The notes under the pieces: generated by a model
Databases searched by the model: none
Seen by the model: the letters and a program-made list of their open reading frames with translations, nothing else
What the model was told of the DNA's origin: nothing
Assembly: GCF_030316855.1 (NCBI RefSeq)
Contig: NZ_JASZYR010000001.1
Location: 1-64,000, forward strand
Source: Variovorax sp. J22P240
GTDB lineage: Bacteria; Pseudomonadota; Gammaproteobacteria; Burkholderiales; Burkholderiaceae_C
Length of the DNA: 64,000 bases
Direction: 5' to 3'
In this document: one piece after another, positions 41,803-50,209 of the stretch
Numbering within the stretch: the stretch's first letter is position 1
How the letters are laid out: each line of letters starts with the position of its first letter
Position numbers and translations under genes: made by a program

Positions 41803-42743
41803 GCCAGTTCATCATGAACGCCTAGCAACTGCCGAAAAAAGTCCGGTGTGGCCGCGGTGGCGCCTTCCACGGCCAGCGCAACGATGCAGGCGTACTTTCC
41901 CTTGCCGACGCGCCAGACATGCAGGTCGGTGATCTCGGCCGCGACGGGGCTGGTCTCGATCACCTCGCGGATTTCGGCCACCACGGGGGCATCCATCTCG
42001 GCATCGAGCAGCACGCGGCCGCTGTCGCGCAACAGCCCCCACGCCCAGGACGCCACCAGGCCGGCGCCGACGATGCCCATCGCCGGGTCGAGCCAACTGG
42101 CGCCCCACAGCTTGCCGCCGAACAGCGCGGCGATGGCCAGCACGGATGTGGCCGCGTCCGCCAGCACATGCAGGTAGGCCGACCTCAGGTTCAGGTCGTG
42201 TTGATGCCCGTGTTCTTCGTGGCCATGGTGGTGGTGGTGATGGTGCTCGTGTCCATGATGGTCGTGTTCGCCTTTGAGCAGCCAGGCGCAGATGAGGTTG
42301 ACCGCAAGTCCGACCAGCGCGATGGCGATGGCTTCGTCGTAGTGGATGGGGGAGGGCGAAATCAGGCGCTCGACGGACTGGAACAGCATCAGCCCGGCGA
42401 CCCCGACGAGGAACACCGCACTGGTGTAGCCACCAAGGATCTCGATTTTCCAGGTGCCGAAAGCGAAGCGTTTGTCCTGGGCAAAGCGGCGAGCCGCGGC
42501 ATACGCGGCGACCGAGAGACCCAATGCCACCGTGTGCGAACTCATGTGCCAGCCGTCGGCCAGCAGGGCCATCGAGTTGAACATCCAGCCGCCTGCGATC
42601 TCCGCGACCATCATGATTGCGGTGAGCGCCACGGCCCACAGCGTGTTTCGCTCGGCCAAAGGGTTGCCTTGGTCGAACACGTGGGAATGCTGCCAGTCCG
42701 CAGCGGAATGGAAGGGGTGAATGGGCGTCGGCCGCTGGGTCAT
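41772..42743 (-). CDS. dmeF: Cation diffusion facilitator, DmeF-like (Co/Ni/Zn efflux)
   Basis: A 323-residue CDF exporter. It begins with a cytoplasmic segment containing HSHVFDQGNPLAERNTLW, then six transmembrane helices (TAIMMVAEIAGGWMFNSMALLADGWHMSSHTVALGLS includes the metal-binding D-GWH). A cytoplasmic histidine-rich loop (HDHHGHEHHHHHHHGHEEHGHQHD) lies between helices IV and V, and a C-terminal metallochaperone-like domain ends the protein. The FDQGNPLAERNT start and the NS-ALLADGWHM-SH motif fit DmeF rather than CzcD. It is divergent from eptA. The 90-base gap also holds GCTGAATG and CATTCAGC in inverted orientation. Confidence 0.85.
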   Translation of the reverse strand: MTQRPTPIHPFHSAADWQHSHVFDQGNPLAERNTLWAVALTAIMMVAEIAGGWMFNSMALLADGWHMSSHTVALGLSVAAYAAARRFAQDKRFAFGTWKIEILGGYTSAVFLVGVAGLMLFQSVERLISPSPIHYDEAIAIALVGLAVNLICAWLLKGEHDHHGHEHHHHHHHGHEEHGHQHDLNLRSAYLHVLADAATSVLAIAALFGGKLWGASWLDPAMGIVGAGLVASWAWGLLRDSGRVLLDAEMDAPVVAEIREVIETSPVAAEITDLHVWRVGKGKYACIVALAVEGATAATPDFFRQLLGVHDELAHVTVEVNRR

Positions 42744-42795
42744 GGCTCGTACTTTACCCAGCATTGCCAAAGCTGAATGAAACCTGATCGATCCA

Positions 42796-42811
42796 TTCAG
42801 CGAGTTTTCAG
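42796..42811 (+). promoter_or_regulatory. TTCAG-N6-TTCAG direct repeat, eptA promoter
   Basis: TTCAGCGAGTTTTCAG precedes eptA by about 25 bases; a TAGTCT hexamer begins 11 bases after it. Repeat unit, period and distance to the -10 equal those at 41056-41071. Confidence 0.6.
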
Positions 42812-42833
42812 TCCTGCTTTCTAGTCTCGTGGG

Positions 42834-44609
42834 ATGTCCGGTTCCCACGTGCAATCCAAGTCCCTTCCCCATGATCGCGTCTCCCACGGCGCCTCCATCG
42901 ACTTCCCCTCGACGATTCCGTTCGTTGGACTCTGGGAGGCCATCGACAGCGGGTTCGCGCGCCCGCGTTCGCCGCGTACCATCGTCGTCTGGCTGACGCT
43001 CTATCTCGCCCTCGCCGCCAACTTGCCGCTGTGGGGCGAACTCGCGCGCATCGGCGGTGCGCCGAGCGTGTACCTGCCCACCATCGCGCTCATGGCCTTG
43101 CTCACCGTGTGCGGCACCGTGGCCATTCTGTCGTTCACGGCCTGGACGCGCTGGATGAAGCCGCTCTGGTTCGGCGTCGTGGTGCTTGCCGCCGTGGTGC
43201 AGCACTACATGCTGAGTTATCGGGTGGTGATGGATCCCAGCATGCTGGCCAATGCGCTGCAGACCGATCCCAACGAAGCGCGCGACCTGATGAGCTGGCG
43301 CATGGTGTTCAACGTGCTGCTGGTCTGCGTGTTGCCCGCATGGGCCCTGTGGCGCGTGCGCGTCCGGCCGCAGCGCTTTGTCGCGCAGGCCTGGCGCAAT
43401 GGAGTGCTGTTGCTGGCTGTCGCCGCCATTGCCGCAGGCGGAGCGCTCGCGATGAATCGGCAACTCGCGCCGCTGATGCGCAACAACGTGCATCTGCGCT
43501 ACATGATGAATCCGATGGCGAGCATCTACTCGGCCGCGACGGTGGCGATCCGGCCGATGTTCAAGCACAGCCGGAAGCTCGTCCCTGTGGCCGGTGGCGC
43601 TGCGCTGGGCGCGAGCTATGCGGGTCAGCCCAGGCCGCCGCTGTTCGTGCTGGTGGTGGGCGAGACGGCGCGTGCCGATCACTTCGGGCTCAACGGCTAC
43701 GTACGCGACACCACGCCCGAACTTGCGGCGCGGCGCGTGTTGAGCTACCGCGACGTGCATTCCTGCGGCACCAACACTTTGGCCTCTGTGCCTTGCATGT
43801 TCTCCCCGCTGGGCAAGCAGGGTTTCGAGGGGCGCAAGAACGAGTATGAAAACCTCATGGACGTGCTGCAGGCTTCCGGCCTCGCCGTGTTCTGGCTCGA
43901 CAACCAGGCGGGCGGCTGCAAGGGCGTCTGCGACCGCGTTCCGCATGCGTCGGCTTTCGAGCATCTCGATCCGAGCGTGCAAGCCGCGCTCTGCGATGGC
44001 GACGAGTGCCTGGACGACGTGATGCTCCGAGGCCTGGACGAGCGCCTTGCCGCACTGCCCGCCGAGCGTCGCGCCAAGGGCGTGGTGCTGGTGATGCATC
44101 AGATGGGAAGCCACGGGCCGTCGTACTTCAAGCGCTCCTCGCCGGACGTGAAGCGCTTCCTGCCCGAGTGCAAGACGAACGCGCTGGCCGAATGCAGCCA
44201 TGCCGAGCTGGTCAACGGCTATGACAACTCCATCGCCTACACCGACCGCTTCCTCGGCAAGACGATCGACTGGCTCAAGGGCCAGAGCCGGCGCTTCGAC
44301 CCTGCGCTCCTCTACCTGAGCGACCACGGCGAATCATTGGGTGAGTACGGGCTGTTCCTGCACGGCGTGCCCTACGGTTTCGCGCCCGAGGTGCAGAAGC
44401 ACGTTCCGATGGTGACCTGGTTCAGCGATGGCATGAAGGCGCGGCGCAAGTTGTCGATCTCTTGCATGGAGGCAGGCGTCGATGCACCGCTCAGCCACGA
44501 CAACCTCTATCACACCGTGCTGGGCTTGATGGACGTGAGGACGCCCACCTACAAGTCCACGCTCGATGCGCTGGCGTCCTGCCGCGGGGATAACGTCGCG
44601 AGCAACTGA
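42834..44609 (+). CDS. eptA: Phosphoethanolamine transferase, EptA family
   Basis: A 591-residue inner membrane enzyme adding phosphoethanolamine to lipid A phosphates, which lowers negative surface charge and raises resistance to polymyxins. Four to five N-terminal helices (VWLTLYLALAANLPLWGELA, IALMALLTVCGTVAILSFTAW, FGVVVLAAVVQHYMLSYRVV, VFNVLLVCVLPAWALW, VLLLAVAAIAAGGALA) precede the periplasmic domain. That domain has VGETARADHFGLNGY, the Thr nucleophile in SCGTNTLASVPCMFSPLG, GSHGPSYFKR and LSDHGESLGEYGLFLHG. The cysteines fit the family's disulfides. The upstream TTCAG repeat suggests control by the PmrA-like regulator. Confidence 0.92.
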   Translation: MSGSHVQSKSLPHDRVSHGASIDFPSTIPFVGLWEAIDSGFARPRSPRTIVVWLTLYLALAANLPLWGELARIGGAPSVYLPTIALMALLTVCGTVAILSFTAWTRWMKPLWFGVVVLAAVVQHYMLSYRVVMDPSMLANALQTDPNEARDLMSWRMVFNVLLVCVLPAWALWRVRVRPQRFVAQAWRNGVLLLAVAAIAAGGALAMNRQLAPLMRNNVHLRYMMNPMASIYSAATVAIRPMFKHSRKLVPVAGGAALGASYAGQPRPPLFVLVVGETARADHFGLNGYVRDTTPELAARRVLSYRDVHSCGTNTLASVPCMFSPLGKQGFEGRKNEYENLMDVLQASGLAVFWLDNQAGGCKGVCDRVPHASAFEHLDPSVQAALCDGDECLDDVMLRGLDERLAALPAERRAKGVVLVMHQMGSHGPSYFKRSSPDVKRFLPECKTNALAECSHAELVNGYDNSIAYTDRFLGKTIDWLKGQSRRFDPALLYLSDHGESLGEYGLFLHGVPYGFAPEVQKHVPMVTWFSDGMKARRKLSISCMEAGVDAPLSHDNLYHTVLGLMDVRTPTYKSTLDALASCRGDNVASN

Positions 44610-44624
44610 ACGCGGTGGCGGCGT

Positions 44625-45209
44625 TCAACCAGGCTTCTTCTCGCGCGGCAGCCGGCCCATCAGGAAGAATTCCGGATTCGGCTGCATGCCGCTGAAGCTG
44701 GCCATGCGGTTGGAAAGACCGAAGAGCGCGGTGATGGCGGCGATGTCCCAGATGTCGTCGTCGCTGAAGCCGTGCGCATGCAGCGGTGGGAAATCGTTCT
44801 CGTCGAGTTCGTGCGAGCGCTCGCAGACTTTCATGGCGAACTCGAGCATGGCCCGTTGGCGCGGGGTGATGTCGGCCTTTCGCCAGTTGACGGCGACCTG
44901 ATCGGCCACCAGCGGCTTCTTCTCGTAGATGCGCAGCAGCGCGCCGTGCGCCACCACGCAGTAGAGGCATTGGTTGGCCGCACTGGTGGCGGTGACGATC
45001 ATCTCGCGGTCGCCCTTGGTGAGCGAGCCTTCTTCCTTGAGCATCAGTGCGTCGTGGTACGCGAAGAAGGCGCGCCATTCGGCCGGCCGGCGCGCGAGCG
45101 CGAGGAACACGTTGGGCACGAAGCCGGCCTTCTCCTGCACGTCGAGCACCGCGGCGCGGATGTCGTCGGGCAGATCCTTGAGTTCAGCCAGGGGGTAGCG
45201 TTCGGACAT
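44625..45209 (-). CDS. Peroxidase-related protein, carboxymuconolactone decarboxylase family
   Basis: A 194-residue AhpD-like protein of the 'uncharacterised peroxidase-related enzyme' branch. The helical core carries SAANQCLYCVVAHGALL, with the redox C-x2-C pair and the His four residues later. Neighbouring segments KGDREMIVTATSA and DDDIWDIAAITALFGLSNRMAS are typical. AhpD proteins relay electrons to peroxiredoxins; this subfamily's function is not established. The start at 45209 (MSERYPLAELKDLPDDIRA) fits the family; a longer reading extends only upstream of a Shine-Dalgarno (AGGAGAC). Confidence 0.82.
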   Translation of the reverse strand: MSERYPLAELKDLPDDIRAAVLDVQEKAGFVPNVFLALARRPAEWRAFFAYHDALMLKEEGSLTKGDREMIVTATSAANQCLYCVVAHGALLRIYEKKPLVADQVAVNWRKADITPRQRAMLEFAMKVCERSHELDENDFPPLHAHGFSDDDIWDIAAITALFGLSNRMASFSGMQPNPEFFLMGRLPREKKPG

Positions 45210-45242
45210 GGATGTCTCCTGGGATGTGGGGGACGAGGCCAA

Positions 45243-46022
45243 TCATAGGAGCGCTGGGCCGCTGCCCGCTGCCAGGACCGCGAGGTCGCTTTCGTCCTTC
45301 AGGTCGATGCCGGTCAGGCTTCGGCGCAGGGATTCGCGCACGAGCCAGGCGAGCTTGAAAGCCGCTGCCGGATAGGCCAGGCCCTCGGGTCGAACGTTCG
45401 AGATGCAGTTGCGCTCTGCGTCATGCCGACCTCGTCTTGGCGCGTGCGTGATGTAGATCCCCAGGCTGTCAGGCGAACTGAGGCCGGGCCGCTCGCCGAT
45501 CAGCATGATCGACAGCCGCGAGCCGAAGGCCTCCGCAATCTCGTCCGCAAGGGCGACCCGGGCTTGCGATGCGATCACGATCGGCGTCAGCGAAAGCGCG
45601 GTCGGCAGGTGCTGCCGCAGCGCGGCCAGCAGCGGCACGGCATGACGGCTCACGGCCAGCGAGGAAAGTCCGTCGCCGATCACGATGCACACGTCCCGGG
45701 GTTGCCCGGCCTTCGCCGTCAGACGCGATGCGTCGTCAGGGTCCAACTGCCGGCCCAGGTCCGGCCGACGCAGATAGGCCGTTCGGTCCGGTGCGCGGCT
45801 GTGGACCTGAGCGACCTCCCAGCCATCCGCATGCAGCGACGCTTCGAGCGCCTCGACGTCCAGCGCGGCATGGATCGCATCGCGCGCCATCGCATGCGCC
45901 CAGCCGAAGCGCAGGACTTCGTCGGTCGGCATGCCGGCGCCCGCGCGGCCGAGTGCGAGGCGCGCTGGCGTCGCGTGACGCCAATCGGCCCAGGGGCTGT
46001 GTGTGACAGGGTCGTCCTTCAT
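45243..46022 (-). CDS. eutC: Ethanolamine ammonia-lyase small subunit EutC
   Basis: A 259-residue light chain of the B12-dependent enzyme that splits ethanolamine into acetaldehyde and ammonia. Landmarks are WADWRHATPARLALGRAGAGMPT near the start, DVCIVIGDGLSSLAVSRHA in the middle, MLIGERPGLSSPDSLGIYITHAPR, and RNCISNVRPEGLAYPAAAFKLAWLV near the end. Its ATG overlaps the eutB stop as ATGA. It is the last gene of the eat-eutB-eutC operon; no carboxysome-like shell genes are present, so this is the simple version found in many Proteobacteria. Confidence 0.93.
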   Translation of the reverse strand: MKDDPVTHSPWADWRHATPARLALGRAGAGMPTDEVLRFGWAHAMARDAIHAALDVEALEASLHADGWEVAQVHSRAPDRTAYLRRPDLGRQLDPDDASRLTAKAGQPRDVCIVIGDGLSSLAVSRHAVPLLAALRQHLPTALSLTPIVIASQARVALADEIAEAFGSRLSIMLIGERPGLSSPDSLGIYITHAPRRGRHDAERNCISNVRPEGLAYPAAAFKLAWLVRESLRRSLTGIDLKDESDLAVLAAGSGPALL

Positions 46023-47413
46023 GGGGCCAGCGCCTTCAGGTTGTTCATGTCCGCGAGAAGCCGGTTGGAGCAGGGCGCTTGCAGACGGCCCGCAATATCC
46101 GTGATGCGCATGCGCTGCAGCCAGCCCTCGAACTCGGGCGCGCGCTTCAGTCCCATCGTTTCGCGCAGGAACAGCGCATCGTGGAACGAGGTGCTCTGGT
46201 AGTTGAGCATCACGTCATCCGCGCCCGGCACGCCCATGATGAAGTTGATGCCGGCCGTGCCGAGCAGCACCAGCAGCGTATCCATGTCGTCCTGGTCGGC
46301 TTCGGCATGGTTGGTGTAGCAGACGTCGCAGCCCAGCGGCAGGCCGAGGAGCTTGCCGCAGAAGTGATCCTCCAGGCCCGCGCGAATGATCTGCTTGCCG
46401 TCGTACAGGTATTCGGGGCCGATGAAGCCGACCACCGTATTGATGAGCAGCGGCTTGTAGCGCCGCGCGAGCGCATAGGCGCGTGCCTCGCAGGTCTGCT
46501 GGTCGACGCCGAAGTTGGCGTCGGCCGAGAGCGCGCTGCCCTGGCCGGTCTCGAAGTACATGAGGTTCTCGCCGACCGTGCCGCGCTTCAGCGAAAGAGC
46601 TGCCGCGTAGGCCTCGTCGAGCAACTCGGGCGTCACGCCGAAGGAGCGGTTGGTCTTCTCGGTGCCGCCGATCGACTGGAACACCAGGTCGATCGGCGCG
46701 CCGGACTCGGCGAGCTTCAGGGTGTTGGTGACGTGGGTCAGCACGCAGCTCTGCGTGGGGATCTCGAAATGCTGGATCACCTCGTCGAGCATGTGCAGCA
46801 GATCGGCCAGCACGGGCATGCTGTCGGAGGCGGGGTTGAGCCCGATCACCGCGTCTCCCGCGCCCATCAGGAGACCATCCAGCATCGATGCTGCAACGCC
46901 ACGCAGGTTGTCGGTGGGGTGGTTGGGCTGCAGCCGTACCGAAAGGTGGCCCGGCAATCCGATGGTGTCGCGAAAGCGTGTAACCACGCTGCACTTGCGC
47001 GCGACCGCGACCAGGTCCTGGTTGCGCATCAGCTTCGAAGCCGCGGCCGTCATCTCCGGCGTGAGCCCGGGCGCCAGCGCGGTGAGTTCGGCGGTACCCG
47101 CCTTCTCGGACAACAGCCAGTTGCGGAAGTCGCCGACGGTCAGGTGCGACACCGGCGCGAAGGCTCCCGCGTCGTGGCCGTCCATGATGAGCCGCGTGAT
47201 GTTGTCGTCCTCATAGGGAACCAGCGCCTCGGAGAGGAACTGCTTCAGCGGCGTCTCAGCCAGCACGTGGCGCGCCGCCATGCGCTGCTGCGCCGTGGCG
47301 GCGCCGATCCCCGCGAGGTAGTCGCCCGAGCGGGCGGGGCTCGCGATGGCCATTACCTGCTTCAGGTCATCGAATTCGAAGACCTGCGATTCGATCGTGC
47401 TTCGATAGCGCAT
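46019..47413 (-). CDS. eutB: Ethanolamine ammonia-lyase large subunit EutB
   Basis: A 464-residue TIM-barrel catalytic subunit that binds adenosylcobalamin with EutC. Family segments are KQVMAIASPARSGDYLAGIGAATAQQRMAARHVLAE, QPNHPTDNLRGVAASMLDGLLMGAGDAVIGLNPASDS, DLVFQSIGGTEKTNRSFGV, YFETGQGSALSADANFGVDQQTCEARAYALARRY and GFIGPEYLYDGKQIIRAGLEDHFCGKLLGLP. Length matches the E. coli and Pseudomonas proteins. It lies 15 bases downstream of the permease gene. Confidence 0.95.
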   Translation of the reverse strand: MRYRSTIESQVFEFDDLKQVMAIASPARSGDYLAGIGAATAQQRMAARHVLAETPLKQFLSEALVPYEDDNITRLIMDGHDAGAFAPVSHLTVGDFRNWLLSEKAGTAELTALAPGLTPEMTAAASKLMRNQDLVAVARKCSVVTRFRDTIGLPGHLSVRLQPNHPTDNLRGVAASMLDGLLMGAGDAVIGLNPASDSMPVLADLLHMLDEVIQHFEIPTQSCVLTHVTNTLKLAESGAPIDLVFQSIGGTEKTNRSFGVTPELLDEAYAAALSLKRGTVGENLMYFETGQGSALSADANFGVDQQTCEARAYALARRYKPLLINTVVGFIGPEYLYDGKQIIRAGLEDHFCGKLLGLPLGCDVCYTNHAEADQDDMDTLLVLLGTAGINFIMGVPGADDVMLNYQSTSFHDALFLRETMGLKRAPEFEGWLQRMRITDIAGRLQAPCSNRLLADMNNLKALAP

Positions 47414-47428
47414 GGGTGTAAGAAGTGT

Positions 47429-48823
47429 TCAGACGGTCGTGGAAAGCATCTCGTCGGGGGCCGCCGTGCGGCGCTGCTCGGCCGTGAGCCGGAAATAGCC
47501 ATAGGCCAGCGCCATGAGCACGAGGAACAACAACGTCAGCATGCCATTGAACCAGACCATTGCGCCGAGGCACACCACGCCGAGGCCCAGCGCAATGGCC
47601 GGAAACCATGGGTAGAAGGGCGCCTTGTACGTGCGCTCCAGGCCGGGTTCCGCGCGCCGCAGCTTGAAGAGGGCGGCCATCGAGATCAGGTACATCACGA
47701 TCGCGCCCAGCACCGCCATGGTCACGATGTTGGCGGTAAGCGTCTGTCCGCCGAACTGCACCCACTCGTCGCTGAAGATGGCCGCCACGCCGATCACGCC
47801 GCCGGCCACCAGCGCGCGGTGCGGCGTGTTGAAGCGCGGGCTCAACGCCGCGAAAGTGGCGGGCAGGTACCCGGCGCGCGCGAGCGCGAAGATCTGCCGC
47901 GAGTAGCCCATGATGATCCCGTGGAAAGACGCGATCAGGCCGAAGAGCCCGATCCACACCAGCATGTGCAGCCAGCCACTGTTCTCGCCCACGACCGTTT
48001 TCATGGCCTGGGGCAAAGGGTCGTTGATGTTCGAGAGCTTGCGCCAGTCGCCCACGCCACCGGCGAAGATCATCACGCCGAACGCAAGCACGACGAGCGT
48101 GAGGATGCCCGTGGTGTACGCCAGCGGAATGGTGCGGTGCGGATCGCGCGCCTCTTCGGCCGCCATGGCCGCGCCTTCGATCGCGAGGAAAAACCAGATG
48201 GCGAACGGGATCGAGGCGAAGATGCCGGAGATCGCCGTGCCGTTGAGCACGTCGCCGCCGGCCCAGCCGTTGGCGACGAAGTGCGCCATCGACCAACCCG
48301 GCGTGACCACGCCCATGAACACGAGCAGTTCAAGGATCGCAAGCACCGTCACGAACAACTCGAAGGTCGCCGCGATCCGGACCCCGATCCAGTTGAGGCC
48401 GATGAAGATCACGTAGGCGCCGAGCGCGAACCACTTCGGGTTGATGCCCGGGAATTGCACGTTGAGATAGGCCCCGATGGCGAGCGCGATGGCCGGTGGT
48501 GCGAAGACGAACTCCACCAATGTCGCAAAGCCCGCCACGAAGCCGCCACTGGGCCCGAAGGCGCGCCGCGCGTACGCGAACGGACCGCCCGCATGCGGGA
48601 TGGCGGTCGACAACTCGGTGAAGCTGAAGATGAAGGTCGTGTACATGGTCGCGACCAGCACCGTCGCGATCAGGAAGCCGAGCGTGCCGGCGGTGTTCCA
48701 GCCATAGCTCCAGCCGAAGTATTCGCCCGAGATCACGAGTCCGACCGCGATGGCCCAGAGCTGAATCGGGCCGAGCACCTTTTGCAGGCGGGCGGGGTGC
48801 TTGGAAGCTTCGATGCTCGACAT
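47429..48823 (-). CDS. eat: Ethanolamine permease (APC superfamily)
   Basis: A 464-residue transporter with about twelve transmembrane helices. The first includes GPIQLWAIAVGLVISGEYFGWSYGWNTAGTLGFL, a hallmark of the ethanolamine/amino-acid permease Eat. GGPFAYARRAFGPSGGFVAGFATLVEFVFAPPAIALAIGAY and SFHGIIMGYSRQIFALARAGYLP follow. The start at 48823 was chosen because the longer reading is antisense to the FKBP promoter. It delivers ethanolamine to EutBC as a source of carbon and nitrogen. No eutR-type activator is adjacent. Confidence 0.9.
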   Translation of the reverse strand: MSSIEASKHPARLQKVLGPIQLWAIAVGLVISGEYFGWSYGWNTAGTLGFLIATVLVATMYTTFIFSFTELSTAIPHAGGPFAYARRAFGPSGGFVAGFATLVEFVFAPPAIALAIGAYLNVQFPGINPKWFALGAYVIFIGLNWIGVRIAATFELFVTVLAILELLVFMGVVTPGWSMAHFVANGWAGGDVLNGTAISGIFASIPFAIWFFLAIEGAAMAAEEARDPHRTIPLAYTTGILTLVVLAFGVMIFAGGVGDWRKLSNINDPLPQAMKTVVGENSGWLHMLVWIGLFGLIASFHGIIMGYSRQIFALARAGYLPATFAALSPRFNTPHRALVAGGVIGVAAIFSDEWVQFGGQTLTANIVTMAVLGAIVMYLISMAALFKLRRAEPGLERTYKAPFYPWFPAIALGLGVVCLGAMVWFNGMLTLLFLVLMALAYGYFRLTAEQRRTAAPDEMLSTTV

Positions 48824-48937
48824 GCGCTTTTTCCTTGGCCGGCAAAGGCAAATGGCAACGGCGTGCAAGAGCGGTGCCAGGCGGGTGGGCCCCCGGCAAT
48901 AATGAACCCGTTCATCCATTCAACCAAGGTATCTACC

Positions 48938-49345
48938 GTGCGATCAGTTCTTTGCGCAGCCCTCGTTTCGATGCTCGTCCTGCCGACCGCCTTCGCCCAG
49001 TCCGCGCCCGTGACCAAGCCGAGCGGCCTCGTCTTCCAGTCGGTGACCGAAGGCAAGGGTCCGTCGCCCGCGGCGTCCGACGTGGTCAAGGTCCACTACC
49101 GCGGCACCTTCCCTGACGGCAAGGAGTTCGACAGCTCTTACAAGCGAGGCGAGCCCACCGAGTTCCCGCTCAACGGCGTGATCCCGTGCTGGACCGAAGG
49201 CGTGCAGCTGATGAAGGTGGGCGGCAAGGCCAAGCTGACCTGTCCACCTGCCATTGCCTACGGCAAGCGCGGCGCCGGCGGTGTGATTCCGCCCGACGCC
49301 ACGCTCAACTTCGAGATCGAACTGATCTCCGTCAAGGGTCGCTGA
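48938..49345 (+). CDS. FKBP-type peptidyl-prolyl isomerase, exported
   Basis: A 135-residue periplasmic isomerase from GTG 48938, which gives a clean signal peptide (MRSVLCAALVSMLVLPTAFAQS) and lies 8 bases after AAGG. An upstream ATG at 48902 would add 12 residues. The FKBP domain follows: VVKVHYRGTFPDGKEFDSSYKRGEPTEFPLNGVIPCWTEGVQLMKVGGKAKLTCPPAIAYGKRGAGGVIPPDATLNFEIELISV. All usual pocket residues (Tyr, Asp-Ser-Ser, Phe, Val-Ile, Trp, Tyr) are present. It assists folding of envelope proteins. It is convergent with the SDR gene. Confidence 0.9.
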   Translation: MRSVLCAALVSMLVLPTAFAQSAPVTKPSGLVFQSVTEGKGPSPAASDVVKVHYRGTFPDGKEFDSSYKRGEPTEFPLNGVIPCWTEGVQLMKVGGKAKLTCPPAIAYGKRGAGGVIPPDATLNFEIELISVKGR

Positions 49346-49347
49346 GA

Positions 49348-50097
49348 TCAGGCGGCGGAGCCACCGTCGACGTTGAGCGAGACGCCCGTGATGAAGCTGG
49401 CATCCGGGCTCGCGAGGAAGGCCACCGCGGCGGCGATCTCTTCGGGACGGCCGAAGCGGCCCATCGGGATGGCCGCCTTCTGAACGGCCGCGAAATCGCC
49501 GTTCTCGGGATTCATTTCGGTGTTGATCGAACCGGGTTGCACCGTGTTGACCGTGATGCCGCGCGGCGCCAGGTCCCGCGCCCAGCCGCGGCTGTAGGCG
49601 GCCACTGCGGCTTTGGTGGCGGAGTAGTCGGCCACGCCCGGCCACGGTGAATGGTCGGCGGCGCCAGATCCAATGGAGATGATGCGGCCGTTGTCGCTGA
49701 GCAGCGGCACTGCGGCACGCACGGCGGCGGCAACGCCGCCCACATTGATGGCGAACTGGCGGTCGAAAGCCGCGATGTCGGTGTCCGGTGCGCCGACCTG
49801 GCCAATGACGAAAACGCCCGCGTTGTTCACCAGGATGTCGAGCCGGCCGAAGTGCTCGGCGGTCTGATTGACCAGGGCCTCCACCTGCAGCGGATCGGCC
49901 TGATCGGCCTTGAACGCGGCTGCGCGCACGCCGAGTTGCCGCAGTTCGTTCACCAGCGTTTCGGCGCGGTCGGCGGAGGCCGAGTATCCGATGGCGACGT
50001 CCGCGCCGTCACGCGCCAGGCGGCGCGCGATGGCCGCGCCGATGCCGCGCGATCCGCCGGTGACGAGGGCGACTTGCTTCGAGAGGGGTTGAGTCAT
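49348..50097 (-). CDS. SDR-family oxidoreductase
   Basis: A 249-residue short-chain dehydrogenase. It has VALVTGGSRGIGAAIARRLA (cofactor site), ILVNNAGVFVIG, SIGSGAADHSPWPG with the catalytic Ser, YSATKAAVAAYSRGWARDLAPRGITVNTVQPGSINTEMNPE, and SFITGVSLNVDGGSAA at the end. The style resembles 3-oxoacyl-ACP reductase-like SDRs regulated by LysR proteins. It is divergent from the LysR gene at 50210, which probably controls it. Confidence 0.87.
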   Translation of the reverse strand: MTQPLSKQVALVTGGSRGIGAAIARRLARDGADVAIGYSASADRAETLVNELRQLGVRAAAFKADQADPLQVEALVNQTAEHFGRLDILVNNAGVFVIGQVGAPDTDIAAFDRQFAINVGGVAAAVRAAVPLLSDNGRIISIGSGAADHSPWPGVADYSATKAAVAAYSRGWARDLAPRGITVNTVQPGSINTEMNPENGDFAAVQKAAIPMGRFGRPEEIAAAVAFLASPDASFITGVSLNVDGGSAA

Positions 50098-50209
50098 GGT
50101 GTTCTCCAGAGAGTGGGTGTTGCGATGGGATGGAGTTTGGGATCGCACCCGCTTCGGACCAAGACGGTGGCCGTGACTTGTTTATTCACGATTCGCTAAT
50201 AATCCGGCG

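Noticed and set aside
46079..48900. A ~1000-codon plus-strand open frame running into the FKBP gene
   Set aside because: It is antisense to eutB and the permease and rich in Arg/Glu without domains. Only its 3' end from 48902 or 48938 is a real gene.
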